Shown here: piece after piece, positions 1 to 11,545 of the stretch
How positions within the stretch are numbered: the first letter of the stretch is position 1
How the letters are laid out: each line of letters begins with the position of its first letter
Assembly: GCA_013368445.1 (NCBI GenBank)
Contig: JAACJO010000001.1
Span: forward strand, 248,001 to 312,000
DNA length: 64,000 nt
Direction of reading: 5' to 3'
Source: Leucocoprinus leucothites
Taxonomy: Eukaryota > Basidiomycota > Agaricomycetes > Agaricales > Agaricaceae
The notes under the pieces: generated by a model
Told to the model about the DNA's origin: nothing
Databases searched by the model: none
Seen by the model: the letters and a program-made list of their open reading frames with translations, nothing else
Program-made: the position numbers and the translations under genes

Positions 1-614
1 CAATGACTGTTACAGCGGAGAACATCCTGCGATTGAGAACGTCCAAGAATGTCCAACTTTTGGTACAGAGAATTGCTGCTTTCAACGATGCATCTTGAGC
101 TCAAAAGATGTCATCGACGACACCATACAGCTAGTGGATCACGCTTGTTAATCCTGGAGGGAAATGATATTCTATCTACAGAGAGAGAAGGTATAAACAC
201 TCGTTAATTACGCGTTATATGGCGGTGTAGCATGATCAATCGATTCCGATCATTACTGGAGTGGTTAACAAGGGTCAGGCGAGCCAGGTTCATACGTGGC
301 TTAACAGGAGCCGTTACAAAACAACCAACAACATTTACTAGCCAATCAAGATCGAAAGGCCGCAGAAAAAGGCACCTAACCTTTGTCCGTTAACGTGCGT
401 TCTAAAAATTGACTGCTAGAAGAGTACCTTCTTTGTTATGCTCCCTCATCCTCTCATCCATATCAACCTCCTGGACTGCTTCCCTGGCCTCAAATACGGT
501 AAATAACTCAAATAGCGTTGTACGATCATCGATCGGTTTGCTGCCACATTTTTTCCACACCACCCTGTACATTCCCCTGAACGAGGCCACAACTCAGCCT
601 TGCTACAAGTCACC
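1..614. other. upstream region of the phosphatase gene
   Basis: No gene is recognised here. The short overlapping frames on both strands around 402-636 share the same bases and look like chance openings. The stretch presumably contains the promoter of the phosphatase gene that starts at 615, but I see no clear TATA box. Confidence 0.4.
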
Positions 615-2649
615 ATGGCCAGTCGAACGAAGCTAGGCGAACATTTCTATCCAGCAAGCCCACGACTAAACCAACAATACGGTAACCGGGACGCCGAGAA
701 GGCAATTTATGATGCATCTACCACCTCCGAACACCTGCCTGGCCATGAAGATGGCTTCGACATCGCATTCTTACCCACTCGGACTACTCCGGCACGAGAT
801 TGCCCGTTTAAAGTTCGACCATGGCTTCTTTTGCCGCCGGCACTACTTTTGCTTCTATTATACGCCAATTTAACCAGATATAATGGTGAGGCGCATCAGC
901 CGCTGCCAAGCCAAGATTCAGATTATTTTGATGCCGGAGCACCATTCGCGCCTTACAAAACTCAGAAACTGTGGGCATCCTATTCACCTTATTATTCAGT
1001 CCATGAATATCAGCTACCCCCACAAGACTGTCGCTTAACTCAAGTTAATATAGTACGCGGTCTTGCTCTCGCATTCGTGAGACGACGACTGATTTTTCTG
1101 TTAGCTGCAACGACATGGAGCGCGCTATCCTACTCTTGGAAAATCTGCGCTCATCGCCCAAGCCCTGCTGCGGCTGCAAGCAGCTGAATCCTATACCGAT
1201 GCTCAATTTGAATTTATTCAGAAGTATGAATATGATCTCAACATAGACGACTTGCTTCCCTTCGGAGAATACCAGTGAGTTTTCAAGATTTTCACCAGAA
1301 AGCAGTCCTTTCATCAACTCCGGTTCCGTCCTCGTCCATCGTCGTTAATGCCATTTGTACCATCCTTTCCAAGACATCAGAGTCAGGACGAAAGTCGTTT
1401 GTCCAATACTCTGGCCTCGCAGATGAAAATAATATACCTTATGTGCGAGCTTCCGGTAGCGACCGTGTTATTCAAAGCGCGCTGAAGTGGATTGAAGGTA
1501 AGTGTAACCATCCTCTGCTTCGTATAGAACATTAATTAAAATTATGGTTTTCAGGCTTCAGCACTGGTAGTGGTGGAACTTTGAATCCTCCACTCGCACT
1601 TGTAATCCCTGAAGCCGTGAGTAGACCATTTTCACCAGAAAATCATCCTAAAAGCTTAATCAGGAGGGTTACAACAACACACTCGAGGATAAAAGCTGTC
1701 CCAACGCAGAACACTTTGATACCCCAATGCAAACGTGGCAAGATGTATACGCTCAACCTATCGCCGACCGGTTCAATAGTATTGCGCAAGGTTAGCTGAT
1801 ATCTTGGACCTCGAACTGGTTTGAGGTGATTCTTAAGCACTCGAGCAGGGATACCCGAAAACTTGACAAGTGAAGATGCACAATCCCTTATTACGTTATG
1901 TGCTCTTGAGACCGTCGCGAAGGAGGAATACAGTCAATTTTGTGACCTTTTTACTCATTCCGAGTTTAAAGATTTCGAGTATGCCCTCGACTTAGATAAG
2001 TTCTACTTCACGGGGTGAGTACTTCGCCTGTTCTGAAGAGTCGTTAAGATTCTCAGAAGATCATTATAGGTATGGTTCGGAATTAGGTCCTGTTCAAGGC
2101 GTTGGATATGTCAATGAACTATTAGCCCGATTGACTGATCAACCCGTTCAAGATCGCACTCAAACCAACCGTACACTTGATTCTAACCCCGAAACGTTTC
2201 CCCTCGGGCGCGGTATATACGTCGACTTGTCACACGATAATCTAATGGTCGCTGTCTTCAGTGCCATGGGACTTTTCAACAACAACGAACATATGAAGGG
2301 AGGTATGTTGGACCCTGCGAGACGTGACGACTCAAGGGATTGGGTCATTAGTAGGATCGTGCCGTTTTCGGGCAGGATGGTGGTTGAGCGGATGGAATGC
2401 GATTTGCGTCAAGCCGGTCAGAGGACGATGGGTCACGGTGATCCTCGATCCCGGATAGAGAGAAACAGAAGAGGGCAGAACGGAGAGGATACTGTCTATG
2501 TGAGGGTCCTCGTGAACGATGCGGTACAGAACCTAGAATTTTGTGAAGGAGTAGACAGGGACGGATTGTGTCCCCTGCGTTCCTTCATCAGAAGCCAGGC
2601 CTACGCGAGGGAGAATGGTCGAGGAGATTGGGAGAGGTGCTTCCAATAA
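615..2649 (+). CDS. histidine acid phosphatase (phytase-like), N-terminally membrane-anchored
   Basis: Exons read as 615-1052, 1105-1274, about 1374-1497, 1555-1616, 1664-1790, 1849-2014 and 2070-2649, giving about 555 residues. The ATG at 615 has a CACCATGG context. A hydrophobic segment near residues 69-85 suggests a type II membrane anchor. The catalytic RHGARYPT motif appears only after splicing across 1053-1104 (residues about 149-156). The proton-donor HD pair is in LSHDN at about 2230-2244. NNTLED and the RLN-equivalent ADRFNS also fit the branch-2 histidine phosphatase family, which removes phosphate from phytate or other phosphomonoesters. The anchor suggests it acts at the cell surface or in the secretory lumen. 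The second intron does not join cleanly: a 1275-1373 GT-AG intron leaves the frame one base short. It converges on the next gene, 348 bp away. Confidence 0.85.
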
Positions 2650-2997
2650 ATTCTTTTGTGCTGATTTGCTGAATAATACACCTCGCTCACTTGAAACTCA
2701 CTAATTCTACCACACATTTCTCATCAATCAATCCAATCATCAGAATAACCACAATTTCTACGATCATACCTCTGAATACAACATTCTGAAATTATCCCGC
2801 ACTACTGTGTGATGTGAAACTAATTTCGTTTCGGCCGTCTTTACCGTTGTACCCTACTACATTATCTTAGTAATATCCGTTACGAACGCGAATAGTCCAT
2901 GATACAACAGCAATACACGATGTGTCCAACTAAAGAATATGCACAAACGAACGACTCATAAATTAACAAACAAGTTCAAGAGAGCGCATCAATATCA
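2650..2997. other. convergent intergenic spacer
   Basis: This 348-bp AT-rich spacer lies between the 3' ends of two convergent genes. It probably holds both 3' UTRs and polyadenylation signals. No reading frame of interest was seen. Confidence 0.5.
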
Positions 2998-4575
2998 TCA
3001 CACAGTGTACGCTGGTGGTCTCGATCCCTCCGAGTCATCCTCCGCCCTATTAACAGCAACCAAAGGAGAGTCTTGCTCTGCTCTTAGTTTTCCTGGCGGT
3101 CCTCCCTTCGTTCCAGTACTCGAAGATCCGAGAGAACGAAGCTGCCCCGAGCTTGCGCTTGGATTTCGACCGGTAGCAGCACCTGGAGGTAGCTCACCCG
3201 CATACGATAAACGAGCCCCACTATCAACTGTCCCTTGCGGCGGGCTATAATAACCAAATTCGGCCGAAGGATACGATACATGGGGAGATGCTTGAGGTAG
3301 CCTATTTGAATTCATCGTCCCTGGTGTGGATTTTTCTGTGATCGTCGAGAGTGTCGTCGGGGCATAGAATGGAGATGCCTGGAAATCAGGCTGTTGCTGA
3401 CCATACGGTACCTGTTGTTGAGTATAAGACATTTGCTGTGGCTGCTGCTGCCCCGGACCGGTAATACTACTCCATGGATTGAAGTCCTGCGAAGGCTGGG
3501 TGGAATCCACCTGCTGATTGGGAGTTTGCGCATGGGCCAGCAAAGGTACTCCAACAGCAGACATCTGTGGACTTGAACCAGACCACGAATCACTAGCAGC
3601 GTGTGAACCAGCACCATAAGGTTGTTGCTGCTGCCAATGGTCGTACATGACTTGACTTGAAGAAGCTGTAGACTGTTGCGGAACTAGAGGGCCTTGCAGA
3701 GGCGCTGACTCGTGATTAGAAGCGCCCGAGATGGTCCAAGCTTCCGATTTCGGGCGCTTCCTTCTACGACAGCAAAACCAGATTGCCACACCAACAATGA
3801 AAATACCAAGGGCTCCTAGGGCAGCCCCGAGAGCGATAGGTAATACACGGTTGGAGGATGAAGAATTCGAAGAGCCGCCACCAGAGGTGTTCGTGGTTGA
3901 GGGGCTGTTGGCGCTGGTAGAGGAAGATGAACCAGATGTGCTGGCTAAAGATGCGCTGGTTGAGGATGTGCTGGTTGAAGAGGATGAGCTGCTGGTAGGA
4001 GGCGGGTCGAGTTCGGTATAACTAACAAACGCTGTTAGCGATAGGTCACACAAGCATGCAGCCAATGCTCACATAATGGCGTCGACTACAATATATGGGA
4101 GATTTGGATTCTTTGTCACAGTGAGAGTATGTACACCATTTGTTATTGGCCCCGAGCTCCAGACCACTGCACTCCTCACAGTCTCCTGGTCAGTGCTCAC
4201 GGTAGGGTTCGGTTCTGCAAGGTTCAAGGCCACGGGAGGTTGATTGTCGAGTTGCACTTGCGAGCCCACGGCATACGGCCATAGGGGTGCCATGAAGTAC
4301 ACAGCGACCCCTTCAAGTCTCGAATCAGCCTTTCTGCGTCTGCAATAGGCTGAAAACTCCGTACCTGTGAATGTGAATTGAGCATTGGCGTTGACATCAT
4401 CCGATAGGTGGTGGTCGCCGCCTAAGTCAAGTGGTGAGCCAGTAGGTACCTCCCACCGACCATTATAAACAATTGAAGGGTCACTATCATCCACCGTTCT
4501 GTTCCGCTGAGCGAAAGAATTAGAGAAGAAATGAGCTACAAGCAGAAGAATAGCCCAGCGGCACTGCCTGGCCAT
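2998..4575 (-). CDS. single-pass membrane protein with N-terminal beta-sandwich-like ectodomain (paralog 1)
   Basis: Three exons on the minus strand, 4575-4365, 4310-4073 and 4021-2998, give 490 residues. The 54-nt intron 4311-4364 can be read through in frame, but removing it restores the FTG-VAVYFM junction shared with both paralogs. The 51-nt intron 4022-4072 joins VDAI to IYTELD. The protein has a signal peptide (hydrophobic WAILLLVAHFF), an ectodomain starting TVDDSD with the YFMAPLWPYAV motif, a Ser/Thr-rich stalk, a TM helix (LGAALGALGIFIVGVAIWF), an RRRKR stop-transfer patch and a long Gln/Ser/Pro-rich cytoplasmic tail. This layout recurs in agaricomycete surface proteins that resemble SKG6/AXL2-type receptors. 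No function is established and I assign none. Paralogs lie at 5056-6138 and 11546-12835. Confidence 0.8.
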
Positions 4576-5055
4576 GCTCAAGGTTGGGGTCGATGCTAAG
4601 CCGGGCTTGGGGGTGGCAGGTCCTTAAAAATCTTCTCTTCCCCAGCCTGAGGGTATTGATGAACAGGACATCACATTTACGTAAATAGCTCACGGCACGA
4701 TGCAACGATCATGTCATCATAGAATATCGACTTCTTTCGCTCAGACAGGATCGCCGCATTGCGGTACTATGTATGAGAGCCCTTCAGAGTTGTTCGTGTG
4801 TTTGATGCTCAATATTTCCCTGACCAAACCAGCAGTCCGCAGTATCCGAGCCAGTAGATACTTCCCCACAACTTCATTTCGTAAGACCTTGGAAAGCGCC
4901 AATCTGTCACCAAAACTTCTTTGAAACATTCCAGAACATAAATAACTTCTGACATGTAGAAATACAAGGTATTACAATAATCTGTGTAAATAATATGCAG
5001 TGCAACTTCTGTGATCGCAACTGATCGGCTGAGCACAGGACGACAGATAACGGAA
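4576..5055. other. intergenic region between paralogs 1 and 2
   Basis: About 480 bp between the start of paralog 1 and the stop of paralog 2, both on the minus strand. No additional gene was recognised. Confidence 0.4.
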
Positions 5056-6138
5056 TCATATGTTAGGGTAGCTTGTATTACGGTTGGAATGGGTATAGGG
5101 AGCAGCGTCATAGGCATCAGCCAAATCCCCTTGTGAGGCTCCGTGATGATAACTGATTGCATGTGAGTTTCTCGCACTTGCACCAATTCCTGTCATATTC
5201 TGAACTCCAGGACCTCCAACCGACGAGGTCGACCAGGCTGTTTCACCCGGTTGGTAATTACTGTCAGGTCGGCTAGGTGGAACAAGTGCGTGTGGTGCAG
5301 GTGGCGGTGGGCTACGAGGCGAATCAATAGGGTCGCGTTCTGCCACCGAAGTGTCGTCTCTGGCGTCAGCGCCCCATTTGGTGGAACTCCTGGTTGAGGC
5401 CCTTCTCGCTCTCGAAGTCTCGGAACCGCGACGACGGAGGCAGAGCCAAAGTAAGAGACAGAGTAGTAGCAGGGCCAAAACTCCAACAAGCGTCGCCAAC
5501 ACGATGATGATAACTCGGTGGCCGTCGTCAGAATTACCAGAGGATGAGTCTGATGATTCCCCTGGCGCTAAGGTAGTGTATCTAATTATAGTAATGAGAC
5601 ATAAATCCAATGCACTAGTGCTGGAAACTCACATGAGCCCATCTACGATTGCATTTTGTTGACCACGGCCAACAGAGATTCGAAGAGTATGGTTTGAATT
5701 CGGTAGATTTTCAGCACTCCATACAACTCCAGATCTCACGGTCTCAGGGCCTCCCCCTTCGGTGGCGGCTGAGTTTTGATCGGATAAATCGACGATGATG
5801 GTGGGTCGAGAATCAAGTGTTAGAGCTGTAGAGACAGCGTATGGCCACAACGGCGACATGAAGTAGATTGCGACACCTGGAAATGACAATGTAGAGTTAG
5901 GGAATAATTCCAGCACCCACTGTGAAAAATACTGACCAGTAAAGTTGAAGAACGCCTCTGAGGTAGTGCTCGTCGTATATGCGTGAGTTCCTCCATAATC
6001 AAGGTCAGATGAAGTCGAGTTACTCCATTGACCTGTATATTGGATCGATGAGCTGGTGTCATCGACGGTTACGTTTTGCCGGGAACGCGCCGACAAGACA
6101 AGCTGAGTGAGTAGATAGAATAAAGGAAGAATGCGCAT
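5056..6138 (-). CDS. single-pass membrane protein, same family (paralog 2)
   Basis: Exons 6138-5937, 5876-5633 and 5581-5056 give 323 residues. The ATG at 6138 opens a signal peptide (MRILPLFYLLTQLVLSA). The 60-nt intron 5877-5936 is also in frame if retained; splicing gives FTG-VAIYFMSPLWPYAV, matching paralogs 1 and 3. The 51-nt intron 5582-5632 joins VDGL to IYTTLAPGESS. The ectodomain begins VTVDDTSSSIQY and has several N-glycosylation sequons. A short Ser-rich stalk leads to a TM helix (VIIIVLATLVGVLALLLLCLL) followed by a basic patch and a tail rich in Arg, Ser and Pro. Both introns sit at the same places as in paralog 1, so the two genes are duplicates. The tail is much shorter and has no Gln-rich part. 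Function unknown; a surface or receptor-like role is inference. Confidence 0.8.
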
Positions 6139-7296
6139 CACAAAGGGAACTGAGTGAATGAGGAAGAGAGGACTGTGTTGAAGATGTCTTGAGCTCAGTG
6201 AATCTCTGTTCATATACAAGAAGGTATCTCTATGCGTGTGTAGTCAGCGTGTTCATGACCGAGGGAATGAGGCTCCAGCGTCAAACGTTAATTGGCGTCG
6301 TGGAGCTCTAACATGCATCAACAGAGTAGTCCCTGTTTCTGCAGCCGAAAACGTGTCCGGAGGCATTAAAGGTGGTCGCTCCTTTGCAAGGTAAGTGAGA
6401 AACATACATAACGAGGAAGAACGAAGGTATAAACGTTCCATCCTGCTCCATTGCTCTCAACTTGACTCAGGGGCCTGCCACAGCACCCGTGTGGACCAGT
6501 GGTGCTAACGGCTTGGCTGATTATAAACATTGCCAAAGCCTAATAATAGCCCAGTGCAGGCCAGTGAGCGCCCACAGAGTCGCACGATGCCCTACGCCAA
6601 AACTCTCTAGGTTTTCTAAGTTCTAACCCAACCTTAGGTTTGATTCTTGAATTAGACCTTGACTTGCCGAGCTACGTCGAAGCGGCTGCACCTTCTTTAG
6701 TTGATCAACTTTTGCAGGTAATTGTGACTTCAAGATCAGATAAGCCCAGGCTTGCATTATCAATACAAGAAGCATCATTTTGACGCATCGCATTTAGGGC
6801 TACAGCCACTTTAACTGGGCAAAGGGAGATCTCTAGAAAGGAGTGCAGATTCCATTCCGCGACCTATTTTCCCAGCCCGTTTTCATTCAACACCGAACGG
6901 GCGTCCACACTCTTCCGAAACTGCATTGAGGATTTCATTTCCTAGACCAGTGATACGAAAAGCGCACGGATCTCTGTTCTCTCCAATCCACCCCCCAATA
7001 GAGCGGAAAGTAAACAATGCTATGGCCTATGTACACCGACCCGATAATGAAGCTCTCTCGTCGTCAAGAACAAGGAGGCTGCTGGCTATGGTTGCTCCTT
7101 GAGAAACCCATACTTTCAATTCGAAGTGGGTGCTAAATTTACCAAAGTTTAATTATGGATCCGCTAATGTCGCGCGTTGATATATCACTGAGAAAATGAA
7201 AAGGCTATAGCTACCATCAAACGTTTCTCCCAGGTCATTATCGATCCCACACGCTGTCCTATGCAAAACATGTTCGAAGCCGCCATTTTTATCGCT
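6139..7296. other. intergenic region
   Basis: About 1.16 kb with no recognised gene. A 62-codon minus-strand frame at 6253-6441 has no features that support coding. Confidence 0.4.
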
Positions 7297-8518
7297 CTAG
7301 CCCACGAAACTACTCAGCCTCCTTGGGTTGAAGTCGGATATGGCTATCGAACCTTCTTTACTTTTTGCCCAAGGAATTGTCAGATTCGCAGTCATCCCGA
7401 CAGATGACATTTCACCGCCTTCGCTAGAGTGATGAACATGAACCTGAAGGACCATAAGGCAAAAGCATATTCCCTATGACCACAAGTCAATCATTCATGC
7501 GAGCACAGCAAAGGTATGCACTTACAATTAGTGGCGGGATTGCTGCTCCAAGTACAAACTGGCCCGGCGACCCTACCACTGCGCAAACCAGCATAATCGT
7601 GGCAGTCACGGTGTAGATTGCCCCACTCTCTAATACGGCTGTGAGCACCGGAGTGAGCGTACGCCTCAGATGTATGTTCCGTCGGCAGGAGCGATATATT
7701 CTGAACGCAATGGATCCTTGACACATACCCTTATCTTAGTCTCCGATGATTACCAGGAAGAAAAGAAAAACTAACCGGTATACCCAATGTGAAGGCATAT
7801 ACTTAGCGTAAGGAATACTGGAATCCAGATTGCATGCATGCCTTGAGGCAAAATTGGGTTAATTTTCACTATCAACAGAATTCCTGAGAGAAATGAGTTC
7901 ATATCGGACTTGTTGATTGGATCACATACCAGCATCGAGCAGTAACACGACCAATCCCGGCAAGACCACCCAAACCGTCCTATCGTATAGTATATAGCAC
8001 CTCCATGCCTTCGGATGGAATACACGTCAGTGTTCGGGCGGAAAACCATAACTCTTGCACAGACTTACCAGAACGCCGTCACCAATCATGACTTGCACTA
8101 TGTACCAAGAAACACTTGCCATAGCTAGTCCGCTATGCAACGAGAATGCCTGAAGCTCCTCGAGGGTACGAGGGGTCATAATCGCATCGAACACTTGAAT
8201 AGAATCTATTATCAGATGCTAAACCATTGATATTATGAATTTCGTAGGTTTGCAATCATGTTGAGAACGTACTATTGTGGAGGAGAGCATCATTAAACTC
8301 GAAATTTTGACGATGAGCTTCCCATTTGCGAATCTTCTTGGTTTGGAGCCCAATGCGATAAAGAGAGTAATGCCAAAAATAAAGGCATGCGTTCCTAGCA
8401 AATAATCATAAGCCCGACTACGCATTGAAGCGAAACCTAACGTACCGTACAAGAGGCCCTCAGTAAAAAGGGAAGCAACAAATATGGAGATGGTATGTCT
8501 GGATTGTATGTCCGACAT
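7297..8518 (-). CDS. multi-pass fungal membrane protein (tandem copy 1)
   Basis: Seven exons, 8518-8446, 8394-8273, 8218-8069, 8008-7930, 7883-7776, 7734-7526 and 7473-7297, give 305 residues. Introns are 41-60 nt, all GT-AG. About seven hydrophobic helices can be placed. Landmarks are EGLLYG in helix 1, IGDGVLAWRCYILYDR, and LESGAIYTV near helix 6. Together these mark the large agaricomycete family of small 7-TM proteins whose usual motifs are YxxxxxxADxLLxYRCY and ESGxxY. Ligand and signalling partner are unknown, so GPCR-like topology is all that can be said. The C-terminal tail is hydrophilic. The next gene is a paralog with the same exon plan. The shortest intron (41 nt, 7735-7775) is the least certain junction. 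Confidence 0.78.
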
Positions 8519-9300
8519 GGTGAGGTTTACTGAGGAAGTGACTAAAATTGACGCTTACTTTTCGTTGGGTGAAAACCGTCGCCTGGTGAACAGCCATCAA
8601 CCGCAGTGGTCATAAGCACTAATCATTTCATTAAGTTCGTTACCTTAAATAACCATGAACGCTGATGAAAGTGCGACAGATCCTTGAGAATGATCTGATC
8701 AACGGTTTGGCGAGTAATGATTGATTCACTCAGGATCAATCATCAATGATTCTTCGAACATTAGTAAAGTCGGATTACCTCGCCTTCAACCAGTTTACGC
8801 CAAATCTAATTATTTCAAGAAGAGGGAGGTGTTAGCAAAAACACAGCGGATCTATGTCTCTGCTACCTTGATAGAGAAACCTCAGGGATTCACCCAGGCT
8901 TGTAAAAAACGAGTGTCTTGACAAGGCCATAGCAAGCCAAAGTTGCCGCATAAGCCCAATGATAGTACAACAAACAGAATTCAAGTGATTATCGCTGTCA
9001 GGATCACAGAAATCTCTCGGCTTGTACAAATATGATTGATTCCTCGTTACTTGCTATCTCGCCTACTAGATCAGATACATTTCCTATTACTCTCTAATAA
9101 TGTATGGCCACGGACACTTAACCAGTTTGCATCCCCTGAGGCCACGCTAGCTTAATGTGGCATTTCAGTCTCGTTCTACAACAGCTGAGGTGAAGGTTGG
9201 GCGTTTCTTGGATGCTATCTATCACTTCCGTTCATTTCGGGTAACTACTATCATTATCGAGCACGTAGCCTGGTTCTTTCTCTGTTCATTTCAGGAGTAT
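8519..9300. other. intergenic region between the tandem 7-TM genes
   Basis: About 780 bp. No gene recognised; it should contain the promoter of the gene to its left and the 3' UTR of the gene to its right, both on the minus strand. Confidence 0.4.
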
Positions 9301-10591
9301 CTACGGAGTCCCCTCATTTAGAGTGCTTTCAGAGCCACCTTTGATAGTGGTCGTCCCTGGAGTAGCTTCTCTTCGAGGGGCTATATGTGGCTCGGTTGTG
9401 AGATCCTCCAATTCCTGCCTCCAAGGAATGGTCGCAGTCAATCCTACGGATGAAGTGGATCCCCCGTTCTTAGTGTAGTGAAGGTGAATTTGCAAGACCA
9501 TAAGGCAAAAGCAGATACCCTAGAATCATCCATAAGCTGGTCATCCAAATAATAACTTGTGGCAACGGATCACTGACGACTAACTGCGGAACAGCCGTTT
9601 CCAATACGAAGTGACCTGGCGCTCCTGTCACTGTACACGCCAGCATAGCCATTGCAGTCACTGTGTAAATTACTCCGCTCTCCAAAACGGCTCTGAGTAC
9701 TGGCTTGAATATTTTCTGGCTACCGAGGTCGTGGTTGGTGACGCGATAGATCTTGAGCGCAATGCATCCTTCGTTTGGGCAAGGTGCGTAAATTCATAAT
9801 TCAGTTCTTAGGTATCAGGAAACATACCAGTATATCCAGAGTGGAGGCATATGCTAGATGCAAGGAATATCAGAAGCCACGTAGCATGGATCCCTTGTGA
9901 GGAATCAATAGGAATTCCGAGCCTAGCCATTGTCAAGAGAATCACTAAAAAAAGTGTTAGTGTTCGCTTAAGGCATTAGAAGGAGTACCAACCGGCATCA
10001 AGTAATAGAATGAGGCTTCCAGGTATAATCACCAATGCCTTACGATTATAAAGTACATAGGATCTCCATGCCTGATAGACCCATGGTTCAGAAAGGCGTC
10101 ACGCGGTTTCTAAAATTCCGTTGGGAAACCTACAAGAACACCGTCTCCCAGCATTATCTGTACAAGGTATATGCACGTATTCGCCATGTCCAACGGACTG
10201 TGCGCTGGCCCGGATGCCAGCAAGTCGCCAGATTCCGTCACTGCGGGAATGACAAGCATGAGGTGGATGACAAGGTGCTGGATATAACGATCAAGACGTT
10301 ATTGAGTACAACTTCCATTTATGCAATATTGTATAGGCCTACCGTAGTGGAGAAAAGCAACATCAAGCTTGAAATCCAAACAATCAGCCTTCTATTCGAG
10401 AACCTTCTGCTCTCCGGCCCCAGTGCTATACAGAGGGTAATGCAGAATAATAGCACAAACACCCCTTGTAAGCCACCATGAGTCAAATTTTAATCGCATA
10501 CTATCACGGGTTCAACCGACGTACCATATAGAAACCCCATAACAAAGATCGCTGCGACAAATGTCTGTTTGATTTTCGTGGAGGTCACCAT
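9301..10591 (-). CDS. multi-pass fungal membrane protein (tandem copy 2)
   Basis: Seven exons, 10591-10525, 10464-10343, 10277-10134, 10071-9993, 9944-9828, 9768-9578 and 9519-9301, give 312 residues. The plan matches tandem copy 1 exon for exon, including a 79-nt fourth exon starting AWR and a 122-nt second exon. Helix 1 carries VMGFLYG. Later landmarks are QIMLGDGVLAWRSYVLYNR, GIHATW and LESGVIYTV, and the last exon starts GICFCLMVLQ in both copies. No long open frame spans the gene because every exon is short; the one 148-codon plus-strand frame at 10035-10481 lies across exons and introns of this gene and is a shadow. Function unknown beyond a seven-helix membrane protein. The N-terminus, loops and tail differ most between the copies. 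Confidence 0.78.
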
Positions 10592-11545
10592 GAGGAGGAA
10601 TTGACGGGAAACTTCTGGAAGCTGAATGAATCATGGAACTGCTTATGAGGCTTGTTATGTTAAAGCTCTGGTGTTCATCACGCACTGCATTGGTGGTCCG
10701 GGTGTCTCATCATCCAGCAAAACATCTAGGAGGCACCGTGACTGGGCGCCGATGAAAACGCATCCTGAGGAACGAGGTGCGATTACTTGCGGCACGTGAC
10801 GTTCCTCTGAGTTATTTATCTACTTGATCATTATGATACTCCAGTTTTGACCAGTGCATTGTGGCGTCGGAACCTGTGTTTTAAAGTTTCCCGCCATCTC
10901 ATACCCTTAATCACTGGTTTCATCTAGGCAGGTATCGATAACATTGGCTTGGACAGCCTCAGAGTGGGCCGGCGGCAGATGCGGTTTGGGTGACCCGTCC
11001 GTGTTCTCCGGCCTCAACAAGAATAAACGAAATTGTAGCCGCCAATTCCCTCTCCCTATGCCATATGTGCCTACTTTAACTGCACCGTCTCTCCAGACTC
11101 TGTAGTTGTGAAGAATCAGAAGGATAGCTTAGAGATCGCCGATTATAAGATCCATGTTCTCATTTTCAAAGCATTGTCTAATTAAACGGGCCCAGAATGG
11201 AAAATCTCGAGAAAACACCCCCAGATTAAATCACTGGAAAATGAATAGGTAGATATATTCTGACATGCATTAGAGAATGATTATGCGCTTCTGTGGCAAA
11301 TGAGTCGGTATAAGAAGTGTATCATGGAAGGTCGGTTAAGTCCGTGTGTAGAATAGAGCTTGAATGCGTGCTATGGAAATTGTGGACGTTAAAGTCGGGC
11401 CCTCTATGGCAGGGTATTATCAAGTGCCGACGGAAAATACAAGGCATTGCTAGAGAGAGAGAGAGAGAGCACAGAGTCAGAATTAACTAACGCTACAATG
11501 AGATAAGATACAGTTGGTGGAAAGAACGACCGCAGAACGTCACTG
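10592..11545. other. intergenic region with a GA microsatellite
   Basis: About 950 bp with no recognised gene. A (GA)n tract lies at about 11452-11469, just beyond the 3' end of the next gene. Confidence 0.45.
11452..11469. repeat. (GA)n microsatellite
   Basis: About nine uninterrupted GA units, seen directly. Confidence 0.9.

Noticed and set aside
402..636. Opposed short frames upstream of the phosphatase
   Set aside because: They overlap on both strands and have no start context, homology or splice support.
10035..10481. 148-codon plus-strand frame
   Set aside because: It covers exons 2-4 and introns of the minus-strand 7-TM gene, which has consistent splice sites and motifs; this is a shadow frame.
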